From positions 4,836,001 to 4,900,000 of the forward strand of contig NC_064679.1 of the NCBI RefSeq assembly GCF_023278565.1: DNA of 64,000 nt, given 5' to 3'. This DNA is from Colletotrichum lupini (taxonomy: Eukaryota; Ascomycota; Sordariomycetes; Glomerellales; Glomerellaceae). The number at the start of each line of letters is the position of its first letter. Position 1 is the first letter of the stretch. The notes under the pieces were generated by a model. It saw only the letters and a list, made by a program, of their open reading frames with translations, was not told the origin of the DNA and did not search any database. Positions 44,201 to 57,300 of the stretch are shown piece by piece. Made by a program: the position numbers and the translations under genes.

Positions 44201-46655
44201 CGACGCCAGTGTATCCCTTGACTGCCGCGCGGGCAGAGAGGGGGCACTTGGGGGGGGAAGGACAGCAAGAGAAAGAAAGTGTAGACTTGAGATACCTCTC
44301 GCATTGGACACTCTCCCTGAATGGAGATAGTCCTCGCGGAATGTCTTTCGCATCTTCACCCCCGCCCCTCCTCCGTCGATGTCTGTGTCTGGTGTAACCG
44401 ACCACATCGGGGTATTGGCAGGGAGTCCAGCTCGGCACCTCTCGCCTGAGCTAATGAGGTGTGATTGGATGGCAGGGGACTATGCAAGGGCTAGCATTTG
44501 AAGAGGGCTGCGGGATGTTCGACCGCGGAGTGCCCTCCGGTCCCGCGTGGTCGGGCCCTGGTGGCGTCAGCCCCCGGTTCCAGGGGTTCGAAAGATAAAC
44601 CCTCTTTCTATCCCGCGACCCTCCCTATGACTTCCAAAGTCTTTGGGATCTCTGGGGTGGTGTCCCCGTCAGTTGGGTAGCAAGGCAGGGAGGCAGGTTC
44701 GTCGTATGTTTGGATAAGAAGTGCAAAGGCGGGAATCTCGTGGCCCACGAAATCTCTACCCGTAGATAAAGGCCGTAACGGGTCTTGCGCATTTCGGCCG
44801 TACTATGTGTCACAGGCAAGATGCCTCGGATCAGCCATCTGGTGGTTCGGAAAATTGAGAAGTGATAGACTTCTCATAGTCTTCGCGGATCCTCCCCGCC
44901 TCAAAGGGCCACCGTACCAGTGTCCAGAGTCAGTATTGTCTCTCAAGAGGGGAGGGAAAAGAGCCCATTGCTTGTGTAGGTGAGGGTGGGGGGTCGTCGT
45001 GGGGAGAGCCAACGCAGTGATACCCAAAGTTCCAGCCGATCGAATGTCCCGGTCAAGATCTGGCATGCAGGCAGGGGTGAGGTATTTGGATTTCGGGGTA
45101 GCGGTAGACTTTTTTTTCTATCATGACGAGGACATATGCAGAGTTGTTTGCGCCTGAGATCATGTCAGCTCCCGGAAAAGCAAACATGGATGTCTTCTCA
45201 GCCCTCCAATAGCCACTCACCATCCTGGTCGAAGATCCCTCCACCCTCGGATGTTCAGCTCTGACGGCCTATCGTTCTTCGTCAGCCTGACCAACCGCGG
45301 TATTGGGAAGACCATGTCAGAGGCTCCCGCTCTTTCTTTCATCCCTTCAGAGACACCGATTCTTGAGCGTTCGTTGGAGAGCCAAAGGCTTGCTGCCGGT
45401 AAACGGGCAAGACAGGTGAGCCTTTCTGCATGCTTGCTTTTTCTCGTCAAGTGGCGCCGCGGCACGTGCCTAGGCAAACACTTTAGTATGACTTGGACAT
45501 GTCGATTACGAATTCGATAGAGGAGCGGGCTGATTAAGCGACTCTGGCCCATTCCAATGGTCGCGGATGTTAACCTTGCCGTTCTTGCTAAGACGTTTTG
45601 GGCGAGAGCCTCAGCATTCAACTCAGACTCTTCAGGCGCGAGGATTTCGGGTCGAAATAGTGTACCGCTATCCAGTCTTGCTGAAGGCATTTCTCCCCTT
45701 TGGGCTTGGCGGGGCACCGGGAGTCAACCTTCTCTGGGTTCTGCTGAGCAAGCACAGTGGCCAAGGCTGTCGTTGGCATGGAATGCCAGGCCCTTGCGGA
45801 GGGTCGCGTTGCTAGGGTGAAGACCAGGCGGCTGCGGCAAGGCAATGCTTTTCCATACACCAATGGCCACTGGACAACAGGATTGCGCGCGCCATGCTTA
45901 TCCCTACGTCCAGTCGCCCCTACATCTTGGAGCGAACCGTGTTGCGCAAAGGGAAGAGGGAGATTTCAATCATGCTTGAAAATTGCTTCCGGATATGGAA
46001 TATGAAGGGATTTGTGATTTGAACCAGAAGAATACGCCAGACACCTGCAAAAGCTCCTAGGTCCCAATTACATCGGATCTAGCCATTTTGTCCAACCACT
46101 CCCAACGCCGCCAACCCGAAGTCAACCGTATGATGATGTGCACCAGTGAGAGCAAGCAAATTCCCGCGAAAATCGAGATGTCGAAAAAAAAAAAAGGAAA
46201 TAGGCAAACAACTTTGAAGAGCACTATCGAAGCCCTCCGAGCACACTGGCCGGAACAGGCAATCGACACCCGACGTTGTAGATCCAGGGACCCTCGAGAT
46301 CGCAAGTAGCTTCAGCCCGACGTGCAAGGGCAGAAAAAGCAACCAGCGTGGGCCGCTGAACTGAAAGCCCCGTCGAATGATGCAAAAAATTGATCCCCCT
46401 GCCCGGTCATTGCGGACCAATCACCGCACTTGGACAGGGAACCAGTCGTTGGTAGTGCTGAAAAGCCTGTGTTGCGAGACATAAACACCTTTCTTGTAGC
46501 CATGTGTTGACATGACAGGTCGTACGGCGAGACAAGACTCTGCCCAGGATATACCGCCTCAGCCAGCCTGACGTACGGCCAGGTCTCACCGGCTCACATC
46601 GAGTACCCATGAGTGAGACATTAACCCGGTCGAGGATGCGCCAAGAGCAAATCGG
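41205..46655. other. Long intergenic region, no supportable gene
   Basis: About 5.4 kb of normal composition. Short frames occur on both strands (longest about 165 codons), but none shows a signal peptide with a plausible continuation, a known domain, or a chain of splice sites restoring a family. Poly-T/CT-rich runs (for example 43,507-43,530) look like promoter or UTR sequence. Non-coding RNA or a poorly conserved small gene cannot be excluded. Confidence 0.45.
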
Positions 46656-47857
46656 TCAAGACCCATCCATAATTGCAGAGAAGGCGTAGCGTGGGTCAGG
46701 TTGGCTCCGAACTCTGGCTATCTCACTCGTCGCGAAGATTTCGCTGAAGATTTTGAAGTCGCTTTTGTGACTGGATGAACTGCCGCTTGAACTTGATGAC
46801 GACGAGCTCTTTGACTTGCTTTTCGAAGAGCTGCTGCTGCTGCTCCCTTTCGTCTTCTTGGCGATGTCGTCGAGGATGAACTTGGCTGTGCACTGTCTGT
46901 CGTCTTCGAAAGCGAACATGACGGCGAGGAACTGGCCCCTCAATTCTGGGTCGTAGAGAAAGACTTCGCGCCACAACTCCGCCAGCTCCTTGGGCGGGTT
47001 GCGGTAGCCATTGCCAAGGCCAAAGTCGCCGATCACAACGTGGTTGTAGCCGTTGAACACGCAGATTCGCAAGGCGGCGCGCATCTTGTTCCGTACCAAT
47101 TCTCGCTCTTCCGAAAAAGAGTACTTTCGTCCCATGTCTGTGAGCTTCGGCCACCGAGCTGGCGGCATAGAAATAACTGGCAGCGACCTCCAATCTTTCA
47201 TGTCCAATGACTCGATCCTGTCTTGAAACTGGCGGAAACGAACTGCACACTTCATTAGTCAAGAATGACCAAGATGCTAGGTAGTACGCATGTGCCTACC
47301 AACATCGGGAGAATAGATGGCTCCTTCGATCGGGATCGGGTAGTTGGTTGGCATGCATGTATCCGGATGGGGAGACCCCAACGTTGCTGACAGATTGCTG
47401 CGACGGCATAATCTCTCCTACATAAAGCGTCGAGTCAGAGTTGAGTTATACAAGGCACACCATCGACGACATACCTCGTAACCGACAACACCTGTCTCCC
47501 AATCACCTCCGGGTCGCTTCTCGTTCGCGGCGCAGATGAAGGGGATCCGGACTCCTTCGCTTTGAGCCCAGCCCAGTGCGCAGTCTACAGGATCGCTATG
47601 TACGACATCTGCCATGGTTAGCTGTGGCTCCGAATCATAATCGATGACGGCCATGGGTGAGTCTTACAGAAGTTGGGTAAGTCTGAGCTCATGAAGGCCG
47701 GGCGGCTGAGCGGAAGCTGGAGTAGCGGCTGAGAGTAGAGAACTGAGTATGGGGGCCACTCCTCGCGGAAGTATCTATTGACTTCTGGGATCAGTTTCTT
47801 CTTGGTGTCCGCCGCAACCTCGGAGGGCTTGATCTTCAAAGGCTTCGAGGAAGGCAT
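46656..47857 (-). CDS. Microbial-type poly(ADP-ribose) glycohydrolase-like protein (TIGR02452/DUF2263 family)
   Basis: Exons 47,857-47,668, 47,608-47,475, 47,417-47,300 and 47,242-46,656 join in frame to 342 aa; introns of 59, 57 and 57 bp. Splicing restores FYVVHSDPVDCALGW, VVGYEERLCRRSNL and YSPDVVRFRQFQDR, all normal for the family. The domain runs from about residue 60 to 265: ICAANEKRPGGDWETGVVGYEERLC, an inter-strand region, then MRAALRICVFNGYNHVVIGDFGLGNGYRNPPKELAELW. Microbial PARGs carry GGG-x6-8-QEE; here GGD (97-99) and YEE (107-109) replace it, but the catalytic-position Glu is kept. A Ser/Lys run (280-306) follows the domain. Likely role: macrodomain-type ADP-ribose binding or hydrolysis, or a degenerate, inactive relative. 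Localisation cannot be told. Confidence 0.8.
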
Positions 47858-49752
47858 TGTAAGCTCGCGAAGGCAGGCCAAAGAAATTCTTGGGGCGGTG
47901 ACGAAGGTCGAGTTGCTGTGTAGAACTGATCCTTGATCAGACGCAATGCGGCGAGTATGACTTGGGAATAAGAGATCAGGGAAGCACCAACCGTGGGGTA
48001 CACTCGTGGCTTTAAATACGTCCCCTCGCAATGAAGAGTCGCTCGGGAGGCAACTCTAGCTGCGGCTTGTAGACCAGGAGCGCGGGAAGGAAGAAAAGAA
48101 ACAATAGCATGGTGAGGTATCTTGGGCCCCTTTGCAGAGGAATGAATTGCTTCGCCTCTCCAGGAAGCGAGGGCGGTGAAGGGTGTATGGGAGAGTGTTA
48201 CCAATACTTGCCGGATCTCAGTCAAGTCTGCGACATTCCAGGGTAGTGTATAGGAAGGGCGCGTAAAGGGTGGGTGGGCTTGCCGTGGTTGTGATGAGAT
48301 ATGTCTTGCTTGTACAGAAACCCGGGTCGTGTCACGTCAGTCTTCCCGTGGTCTTGGTAGGTGGGATCCGATCGAGTTACTACTGCAATCTGCCGCAGTT
48401 ATACGAGATCTTCCTGTTTCCCAAGATCTCACTTGAGGCGTTCTTGCGAGCCGGGATAGGGCGATGGGAGCAAGCAGTGCAACCGGGGGGGTCGAAGCCA
48501 GGGTCCGTACATATCTTGTTGGCTAAGGCGAGGTATCCGTACCTAGGGTCTGAAGACAGTTTGGGCGGGGCGGGAGCTAAAGTAGGGAAAGATGGCGAGG
48601 GAGAATAGTTGCGAGTCCCAGCAGCCCGTGCCGTGCCTTGCTTAGATCGCGGGCTAATAAGCAATAAGCTGGCATGGAAGAAGCAAAAAACCCAGCTTCA
48701 TGGTTCTTGGGCCCCCACTAGGCAGGGCTGCCTGTCCAAAGGTTGGGCGCAATGAGGAGAGATGTGAGCTCATCTTGGAAGTGAGGCAAAATATCGATGG
48801 GAGGTGACAAGGCTACGTTGGGTGTCTGTTTGCCCGCCGAGGATGCGGATCCATGCTCTCCATGACTTGCATACAGGTTCCGACTCGGGTTTGCGGCCTC
48901 GATCTGAAGGGAGACGAAGTTTGGGACCAAGAAGAAAAGACTGTACTCGATCGGATTCCAGATCCATGTCATGGGGTTGCTAGCCAACAACTGCATTATC
49001 CCGAAGTCGTCACCCGTGTCCGGTGTTTGGTGTCTCGGGAGTCGAGGGCGGAGCTGATGAAATGTTGAATTCTGTCAATAATTGGACTCGATCAGCCAGA
49101 CAAGGACTCGAGGCCCAGGTTCTTGCGATTACAAGTCGGACCGGGATATGGATCAGGCATGGTGCGTTTAAGGTGGACATTTGGCAATAACAAGTCTTAT
49201 TCAAAGCGTAGAGAGAGAAGGTCTAGAGCTGGAGTATGGGGGAGACGTTGAGTGCCGGGGATGTCATCCGATTCGAGAGGAGATGTTTGTGGTGTGGAGG
49301 GATGCAGACGGGAGGAGCTGTGGTGGCTAAGGTATTTTGACCGTCGAGGAGACAACTCGGTGGTACGTACCTTGTGTAGGTACCGGGGAGTTCCCACCGA
49401 TAAGGATGCTTCTTATCTTATCTTATCTCCAGAACCTGGGAAAGCTGCAGGAAGTCCAGGAACCCTCTTATATGGACAGCGTAGGCTCGATCATAAGTAT
49501 TTCTACTTTAACATACTGGAAGGCCCCACTTAGGTGAATTGAAGCTTCCCATTCGTAGACTTTTTCTCAAGCTCCGACCTCAGTCATCCGTCGCATGTCG
49601 TCGCGAAAGACGTCGTTCCTTTCCTTGTAGTCGCAACCCCTCCGCTGTCCAACTATACCATTCACCCCTGCTGTTGGCAGATCACGAGGGTCGAATGCTT
49701 CGATTTCCACAACATGACGCGGTAGTCTGACAGATCCCAAGTTATCTTCATC
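47858..49752. other. Intergenic, no supportable gene
   Basis: About 1.9 kb between divergent genes. Only short frames without family resemblance. The first few hundred bases are the PARG-like gene's promoter, and the last few hundred are that of the AsnRS gene. Confidence 0.45.
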
Positions 49753-51482
49753 ATGCGAACTGCGGCAACATTCCCTTTGCGCAAGCTTGCGCGCCCATCT
49801 GGGCTCCTTGTCCAACCCATCCACAGACGATACCTCTCTACAGCACCACGGAGAACAGTAGCCCAATTTCTAGAGTGGAAGCCCGAAACCGAAGTCAAAG
49901 ATGTTGTCGTCAATGGGTACGTCCGGTCTGTTCGCAACATGAAGACGGATCGATTCGTCAATATTGGCGACGGTTCCTCACGGTCGCCTATCCAGGCACT
50001 GGTATCAAGGAGCGACGAAGAAAGGTGTGTCCCTCTCAGATCCCCAAGCTTGGCCACTGTCTCGGAAGCCGTGATTGCTGATAATCTCCCAGCGCAAACC
50101 TGCGAGTCGGTGCAGCAGTCCGCCTACGGGGTGTCTGGACTCCCTCCAAAACAGACGGTCAAAGTCACGAGTTGAAGGTCGATCATGTCGAAATCCTAGG
50201 CCCCTCTGACGCAAAGGTAGGCTCACTGCCCCTCTTCTTTTCTCTAAACTATCGCTAATGCCGTCATTGAAACCAGACGTTCCCGATTCAGAAGAAGTAC
50301 CAAACATCCGACTACCTTCGCACCATGCCCCATCTTCGAACCAGGATACCACTGAATGCCGCAATCTTGCGATTGAGATCAGAAGCCGTCGCGATGTTGA
50401 CTCAGTTCTTCGCCTCTCGAGACTTTACCCAAACTCATCCGCCCATCATCACATCTTCAGATTGCGAAGGGGCAGGCGAGGTCTTCAACGTTGCTACGGG
50501 CTCGACCGAGACACCCGCAATCTCGAATACGGGCAAGGACAAGCCAGCAAACATGTTCTTCCGCTCGCCAAAGTACTTGACGGTGTCCACTCAGCTTCAT
50601 CTTGAGGCGTTAGCTCAGTCTCTGGGGCATGTATGGACATTATCGCCGACCTTCCGAGCGGAGCGTAGCGACACCTCAAGACACATGAGCGAGTTCTACA
50701 TGCTGGAGGCGGAGATGAGCTTCGTCGATGAGTTGGACGAAGTCACAAACCTCGTTGAAGACATGCTCCGTAGTTTGGTCACTGGCTTATATCAGACTCG
50801 CGCTGCGCAAGAACTGCGACAACGACATGCGCCCGGAGAGAAACGAACAGCGGAAGATGACCTGGTTCCGATCGACGAAGTGGAGCGTCGTTGGAAGGGG
50901 ATGATGCAGAGCCCAGCTTCCAGATGGCCACGCATTACATACGCCGATGCGATCAAATTGCTTCAGGCAGAAGAACATCAGTTCGAGATCAAGCCTACAT
51001 GGGAAAGCGGCTTGCATTCTGAGCATGAAAAGTTCCTCGCCAAAACTCTCGGTGCCACCAGCGACTCCTCTGCCTATTCTCCCGTCTTCGTTACCCACTA
51101 CCCTCGGGCGATCAAAGCATTCTACATGAGGAAATCAGACACCGCAACTTCCGGTCATGATCTGCCAGGTGACACAGTCGACTGCTTTGATCTTCTGGTC
51201 CCCGATTTGTGCGAGATTGCCGGCGGCTCAATGCGTGAGCATCGCTTGACGGACTTGTTGGAGACTATGAAGGCTCGCGGCATGGGCTCTCTAGCTGATG
51301 GCGGACGCGATGACACCAACGGCAGCGATCTCGAGTGGTATGTTGACCTCCGTCGTTGGGGATCCAATCCACACGGCGGCTTTGGCCTGGGCTTCGATAG
51401 ATTGCTGAGTTATCTTGTGGGAGTCCCTAATGTCAGAGACGTTGTGGCTTTTCCACGCTGGTTTGGCCGGTGCGACTGCTAA
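49753..51482 (+). CDS. Asparaginyl-tRNA synthetase, mitochondrial
   Basis: Exons 49,753-50,024, 50,093-50,216 and 50,277-51,482 give 533 aa; the introns (68 and 60 bp) are supported by the restored reading DEESANLRVGAAVRLRGVW and PSDAKTFPIQKKYQTSDYLR. The N-terminus (MRTAATFPLRKLARPSGLL...RRYLSTAPRR) is basic and lacks acidic residues, like a mitochondrial presequence. An OB-fold anticodon-binding domain follows (VNGYVRSVRNMKTDRFVNIGDGSS). The class II core has motif 2 FRAERSDTSRHMSEFYMLEAEM (258-279) and motif 3 GFGLGFDRLLSYLVGVPNVRD (500-520). The protein attaches Asn to mitochondrial tRNA-Asn with ATP; it is equivalent to yeast SLM5. It is the last recognised gene of the island. Confidence 0.95.
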
Positions 51483-54326
51483 GGTGGTCAGAGGACAGTC
51501 TAGGATGAACCGGGGCCCAAGTCATACCAACTCACGATGCGGTGCCTCGTTAAGCTTTGCCTACCTGGGATTCTGGAAGACGGGCTTGATGAAACCAGTA
51601 CGACAGAAGTTGCACGGCGATGCGTGATGTTTGTGCAACCCCACTTGGCATTAAGATGGTCGACCTTGAGTCGCCTTGTGCATGTGCACCATGCTCTTGA
51701 GCTGCCAAGCGCGACGTCTGAGACCTGATTGCAAAGCTCAAAGCTATGTACACCGTGGCTTGCAGTTGACAGAATTCGATACCCATGGGATAATCACGCG
51801 ACGTTGTACGACGGAAGGGACCAAGCATCCAGTGGCTCGGTCTCACATGGTATGCAACGCGAATCAGACCACCTACATTACAGGGTTGTGCAAGCCGATG
51901 TTGAAGGCGATCTCAAGTCGCCCATCAAATGACGGATGGGCCTAGGCAGGCCGCCGTCACGATTGAGAGTCACGGAGCATCACTTGGGTTGGTTATCGTT
52001 GACCAAAGCCGTCCCCATCTTCGACCACATACCCTCAAATTTCACGGAACACATGTTTAAATCTTTTGTAATTTGCCCATGATCTTGCGTCTGGTGCCAC
52101 ATGACACGACTCCGGACTCTGTATCAACACCTGTACAATCCAATACCCGATATATCTAGACATATCAATTACTTGTTGCGTCACTTCTTGGATTGTTACC
52201 ATAAGTGCTGTTTAGGAGAAGTAGTCACTAGCCCTCCCAAGCATACAAGGTTGTTGACCTCGTCGAGCATGATTCTCTGCAGGATCACCTCTTTGTTATT
52301 GATGGTTTGATATTGAGCAGTATTTCAGCTCCAGGATTTCAGGAATCACTTAGAATGTGCTCAGTGCCGCAGCTGATATACCATTTACACGGCTCCCCGA
52401 CTCTTTTGATTGCGGATGTGACTACGGAAATGGAGGCCGCCATCTCTGCTATCAGGATGCTCTGCGGCTGCCTCGAACAACATCTGACGACGTAATTATC
52501 GGCAACGTTTCTTGAGTATTGAGGGTTTAGAGAAGAGCTCTGGCTGTGAGATTTGATCCTGTTCTTTTCAGACGAGAATAGACTGGTCAAGTCTTCAAAT
52601 CGACGACGAATATGCGCCAGCAAGGGATATTCCGTCCCTCGGATAGCAAAGTTTGATTGATTGTCCGCCGTGGAATGCGTCCTCGGCACAGGCAAATTAC
52701 GTTCCTATAATGGGCGAGACACTGGATGGAGATTGTGTGGCAGTGTTCTGGAGTCTGGGAATCCCTCGGAAAACAAGACAGATCGTGAGCAATGATCATC
52801 GAAGATCGTGATATTATGGTGACGCCAAGGCCATGAGCCTCTCTTGGGGCCTTTAACGGCTACCACCTCTTTATTCCAGCACCGCGAAGTCAGTGTGGTG
52901 ACCACCGAGTGCCCCCTTTAGCTTTCTCTCGAGAACGAGATGGACGGACGCCCTTCCTGATATGATATGCGCACGCCAACTCTGCCAAGCATCACCCAAG
53001 ATGCTTGGCACGAGCTGTTTATGAAAGACAAGAACGCGAACGTTTGGCGTCCAGCTCGGTTTCGATCTACTAGATTGGGCACGGAGTAGACAGGGCACAC
53101 ATCACCGAGCCCCCAGCCGGGCATTGTTCTCGATGAACTGCCCGAGTCAAAGGACTGCTGACCTGCGTGCCCGCCCGCCTTGCCCTTCATCACCATAACA
53201 GGGAGATGGATGCTACAGTTCCTCTGGTCTCTAGAGACAAGGCTTCGAGTCCATGTCAGAAACCCGAAAGAGAGTGAGTGACACCTACTCAGCACCCAAA
53301 AGGGTTAAGGAAGATCAGCAAAAGCTTCGCCTGAAGTGGGGGACGTCAACAACCAAGACCTTGACTGGCAGACTGCCATCCGTAGCCAAGCATCTTGAGA
53401 ACAACACGGCGACCGTCCGACGTGGGGACGAGGCACATTTTTTGCCCACGCGGCAGTCGAGAACGGCGTCTCTCCCGTTCTTGACACTTGTCACTTTGGT
53501 CAAGTTAGTTGAGAATGTGCCCACTGCTGCAACCTGGCAGCTGAGCATCACCCGTCGACTCCCCACAATCCGAAAGGTGTGAGGGGCTATCAAAGAAGAC
53601 GGACGCCGACTGTATTCGTAGTCGGTTGTGGTGATAGACATTGGACGGATGGGATGCGGGAATATCCATACGAAGAGGAACAAGCGGATCCGATATTGCC
53701 GGCGCGCATTCCATTCCCAATGCCACGAGGGAATCTAGGATGGCGCTATCGATAGTTCCCCGCCGTCGATGATTTAGTGCGCATTTTTTTATCCGTATCT
53801 TCCCATCCTCCTTTTTGGCATTGCTCCTTTCTCAGAGACTAGAAAGATTTGCTCCAGGGGTGGTGGTGGCCGCGTCAGCAAAATAAACCATCCGCTCCTC
53901 AATCCCACATGGTTTTTGATGATGTATGATTTGGCGAACCGCCCCCTGAATCCTTATTACGCCGCGGGTTATTGTTCAAAACCCAGGTATGCCAGGGCAG
54001 CCGACAGGGCCCTTTCTCTCTCTCCACCGCGGAAGCAGCATTCGCTTTCGGAAGCAAGCAGGGGATAACGAGAGCCAGAAGAGAGCAAAAAGCAACAGAA
54101 GAATGACTGTGTGTGGGGCGCAACCCGGAATTCCATCGAACGAATGAAGGCCGATATGGCGTGGTGGCTTACATTTGAGTATCGAATTAAGCTTAAGCAC
54201 ACCTTCGGGATCCCGGTGGGAAGAGGGAAAAAGACCCCCCAAGCCAAGCAGCCGAGGAAGCCTGCGTAAGGTAGCTAGGGAGTGTCACGGCCTGTGCGCC
54301 ATTCTTCTGTCTTCTTAGTTCTCACT

Positions 54327-54339
54327 CACACACACACAC
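54327..54339. repeat. Short CA microsatellite
   Basis: A run of about six CA units (CACACACACACAC) in intergenic sequence. Ordinary simple repeat. Confidence 0.6.
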
Positions 54340-57300
54340 CAGAGTTGGTTGGACGGATGGCGCACCAACGCCCGTCTGTCTTGTTGGAACTTGGTGTTGG
54401 TGTTGGTCACGAATCCAACAAGGGGAACTAAACTTCTTTGGCTGAGGTTTATGGTTTTCATCCTCTCCTGGGTGGCCTGACACCGACAGGCAAGGTGCGT
54501 GACTTCATCACACCGGCCCATTTATTTGTCTCTCGCAAGCGCTCGCACATCCTTTTCGATGCTAGTTTCCAACACTAAGTGGACGACTGCGTTCTGCCGC
54601 CTTAGCAGCTCGCAGCTGAAGTTCTTCTGCTTTCCTACATGGGATGTTGAGGTTCATACTGGTCAGCATAGAGAACATAGTTTTTAACCTGCGTGCACGA
54701 AGCAAGGGATATCTCTACCACAGGGACGATGCTGGCGACCAGTGAGTATGTCGGAAGTTAGAACCGCCCCGAAGACGCCGGTTCACATTGACAACCATCA
54801 ACAAAACCTTTTTTTTGAATTTTGACCAGCAAGGTTGCCAAGACGTATCCGAGCAGGCGCCCCAGGCTTCGGGGTTCATTGGCGGCGGCTCTCGTCTAGT
54901 AGTCAGGGCGCCGCCGGTGGTATACGGGCGATAGAGTGTCCCAACCTCACCAAGCACCGGCGTTGGTTTAGACAACCGTTCGTATCGGGGCCGTGGATTC
55001 GCCCAGCGTCCAAGGCTTCAACACCCCCAAAATCTCATCTCATCGAGTCTGACTGGCCGGTCTTGGCTCGGCTGGAACTGGGGACTCGGAGAGGGGGTGG
55101 TCCAGCACTGCCTCAATGCCAATGCATCAATCCGGTGACCAAACGGCACTAGAGCAGTTGGTTTAGTGTTGTCTCTCTACGGAGTTAGGCTGCCAATCTT
55201 TCGGGACCGTAGGGGACCTTTGGTATGAGGAGGGGGAACGGTTGGATCTTCTCCAAGGGCCGCCGACGTATCCGGGCATCCGCCCGTTCAGATTAGAGTC
55301 TTCATTTTCGTGGCCGGGCACCGTTCTGTGCCGCTCAAGCGGGTCCCCTTCATCCCATGTCAGCCATCAGTCACCGACAACGCCGCACACCCGTCGTGGA
55401 CTTCTCATCGCCAGGCACCTGCCATTCTCGATGTGAGAGGATCGGAGAGGAGCTGGAGGCTTTCGTTGTCGGGCGAAGGATCATCAAGTGAGAATTTTCA
55501 CGCCGTACAGACTCTTTTTGGACATCGCCAGGCAACAGTGAAATACCCAGCTCATGGCTCATGTTACGGGGAATGGTCACTGATACAGACGTTCGTACAC
55601 CTAGTCCAACGGAAGTCACTAGACAGCGGGGATGCCATTATCATTGACCTTGCATATACGGCAAATCTACCAGGATCTTCATTTTGTTGTCTGAAAACTC
55701 AACAGTCCCATATCCGGATACTCGGTTGACGGTTGGTCCACTTACCTTGGTGTGCAAGATGGAGAGAGGCGTGGAGTCTATACGAGCAGGCGTGAAAGCT
55801 CAGTAAGCCACGTTCAGGTTAAGCTCAGGAGCTCGTCATCGACTTTACCCATACATCACATTCTCGGATGGTCAGTTGTTTACTTGGGGCCTTTACTTTA
55901 CGTGTCCATAGAGAATCTCAACATCAGTTCTTGAGATGATTACTCGTGGCAACTGTTCACCTCGCTCCAAGGGCGATGGTGTGATGATGTGATGCGTCTA
56001 TAATCGCGGACGACTTACTTCTCGCGATTCCCAAACTCTCATCCGACGTTCGATGACCTGTACCGCCAATGGCGACAGCGGTATCCCGGCTAGCTTCCCG
56101 AATTCGCCAGCGTGTACGCGGTATCGCTGGTCCTGCCGACCTAGGGAAGGTGAAGCGTGATGGGCTTTGAAAGATGAAATCATACAGCGGTTCTTCTAGC
56201 GAGCTGAGTGGAAGTCCGCAGACCCAGCAAACCGGTTCCTGGCTCAAATGGCTACATGTAGTCCTGTCGCCCGATCTCGCCCACAGACTCCACGCTGCAT
56301 GCTTCTCAGAATGATGAAGCAGTCGCCTCTTCAATAAGACGAGTTCTTGAACCATGTAGGCTGGACTTTTTGATATGTAGGTCGGCCTTGAATGCTCCCT
56401 TGGGATAGGCGTACGGGGATGAGCACCTCACCGATCAGGCTGAGCCCGCGTCCGCGGCCCGTCTTCGCTTGAAGTTGTTGCTGTACCGGCCGCCTCTCCC
56501 ATCTTGGTCAATGTAGGGCCGTCGCTAGGCATCAAGAGGCGTCCCTCCAAATACGGGACGGAAAGATGGATTCTTCTCAGCTGCCTTGTTGTAGGATGGA
56601 GTTCTTCACTCGTAGGATGAGCGCCTGCAGCTTCGAAACATGCACGCCTTAGCCCGGCTTTCAACCCGACAGGTACCGCATATGAGCTCTCTGCCAATGC
56701 TGCACTTCACGAACATCGAGGTTGTGAGCTACAGGCAAGCGGTTGCTCAAACTGACTGTTGGCACCGAATGTGCTGATAGGCTCTACGGAAACAGGATGA
56801 ACTGTGCCAGAGCCGATCCATCCCATCCTACCTATTGAACTGTGACAAAAAAGTTAGAAGGATTTTCGCTGGTGGAAGGGCCATACCTCTCGCTTCTATC
56901 TGCGTTTCAAAATCTTCCCGAACGAATAACAGACATAGCAATGATGCATCCACCAAATGCGTCGACTAATACATTGGATGGCCGCATTCTAGGTGCATCA
57001 CCCGAGAAGCTTGGCTCACCGGTGGTGGTGGCGGCGCCGAGTCTAACTCACAGATGGTGTGCCCACCAGTCGGCTACATTTATGTTGGAATGACAGAATC
57101 TCCCAAAGTAGTACATTGCCTCACTCGACACGCTGATAGCGAAGCTGAGCTAAGCTTGCGCCCTCGGCGATTTGGACAAGCTTCATGACACATACTCCGA
57201 AGTTGAGCAAACATCTGGCTTCTATGCCGCCTTGATGTCGTGACTAAGCAAGGCCGTCATCTTCTTGACTCTTGAGCCGCTTACTGAGCGGGAAACCCGG

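Noticed and set aside
45217..45717. 166-codon minus-strand frame
   Set aside because: Arg/Leu-rich translation typical of GC-rich non-coding DNA; overlapping frames of similar length on the other strand; no domain.
55150..55215. Sequence resembling a tRNA A-box and D-arm (GTTGGTTTAGTG)
   Set aside because: No matching T-arm or acceptor stem within a tRNA length.
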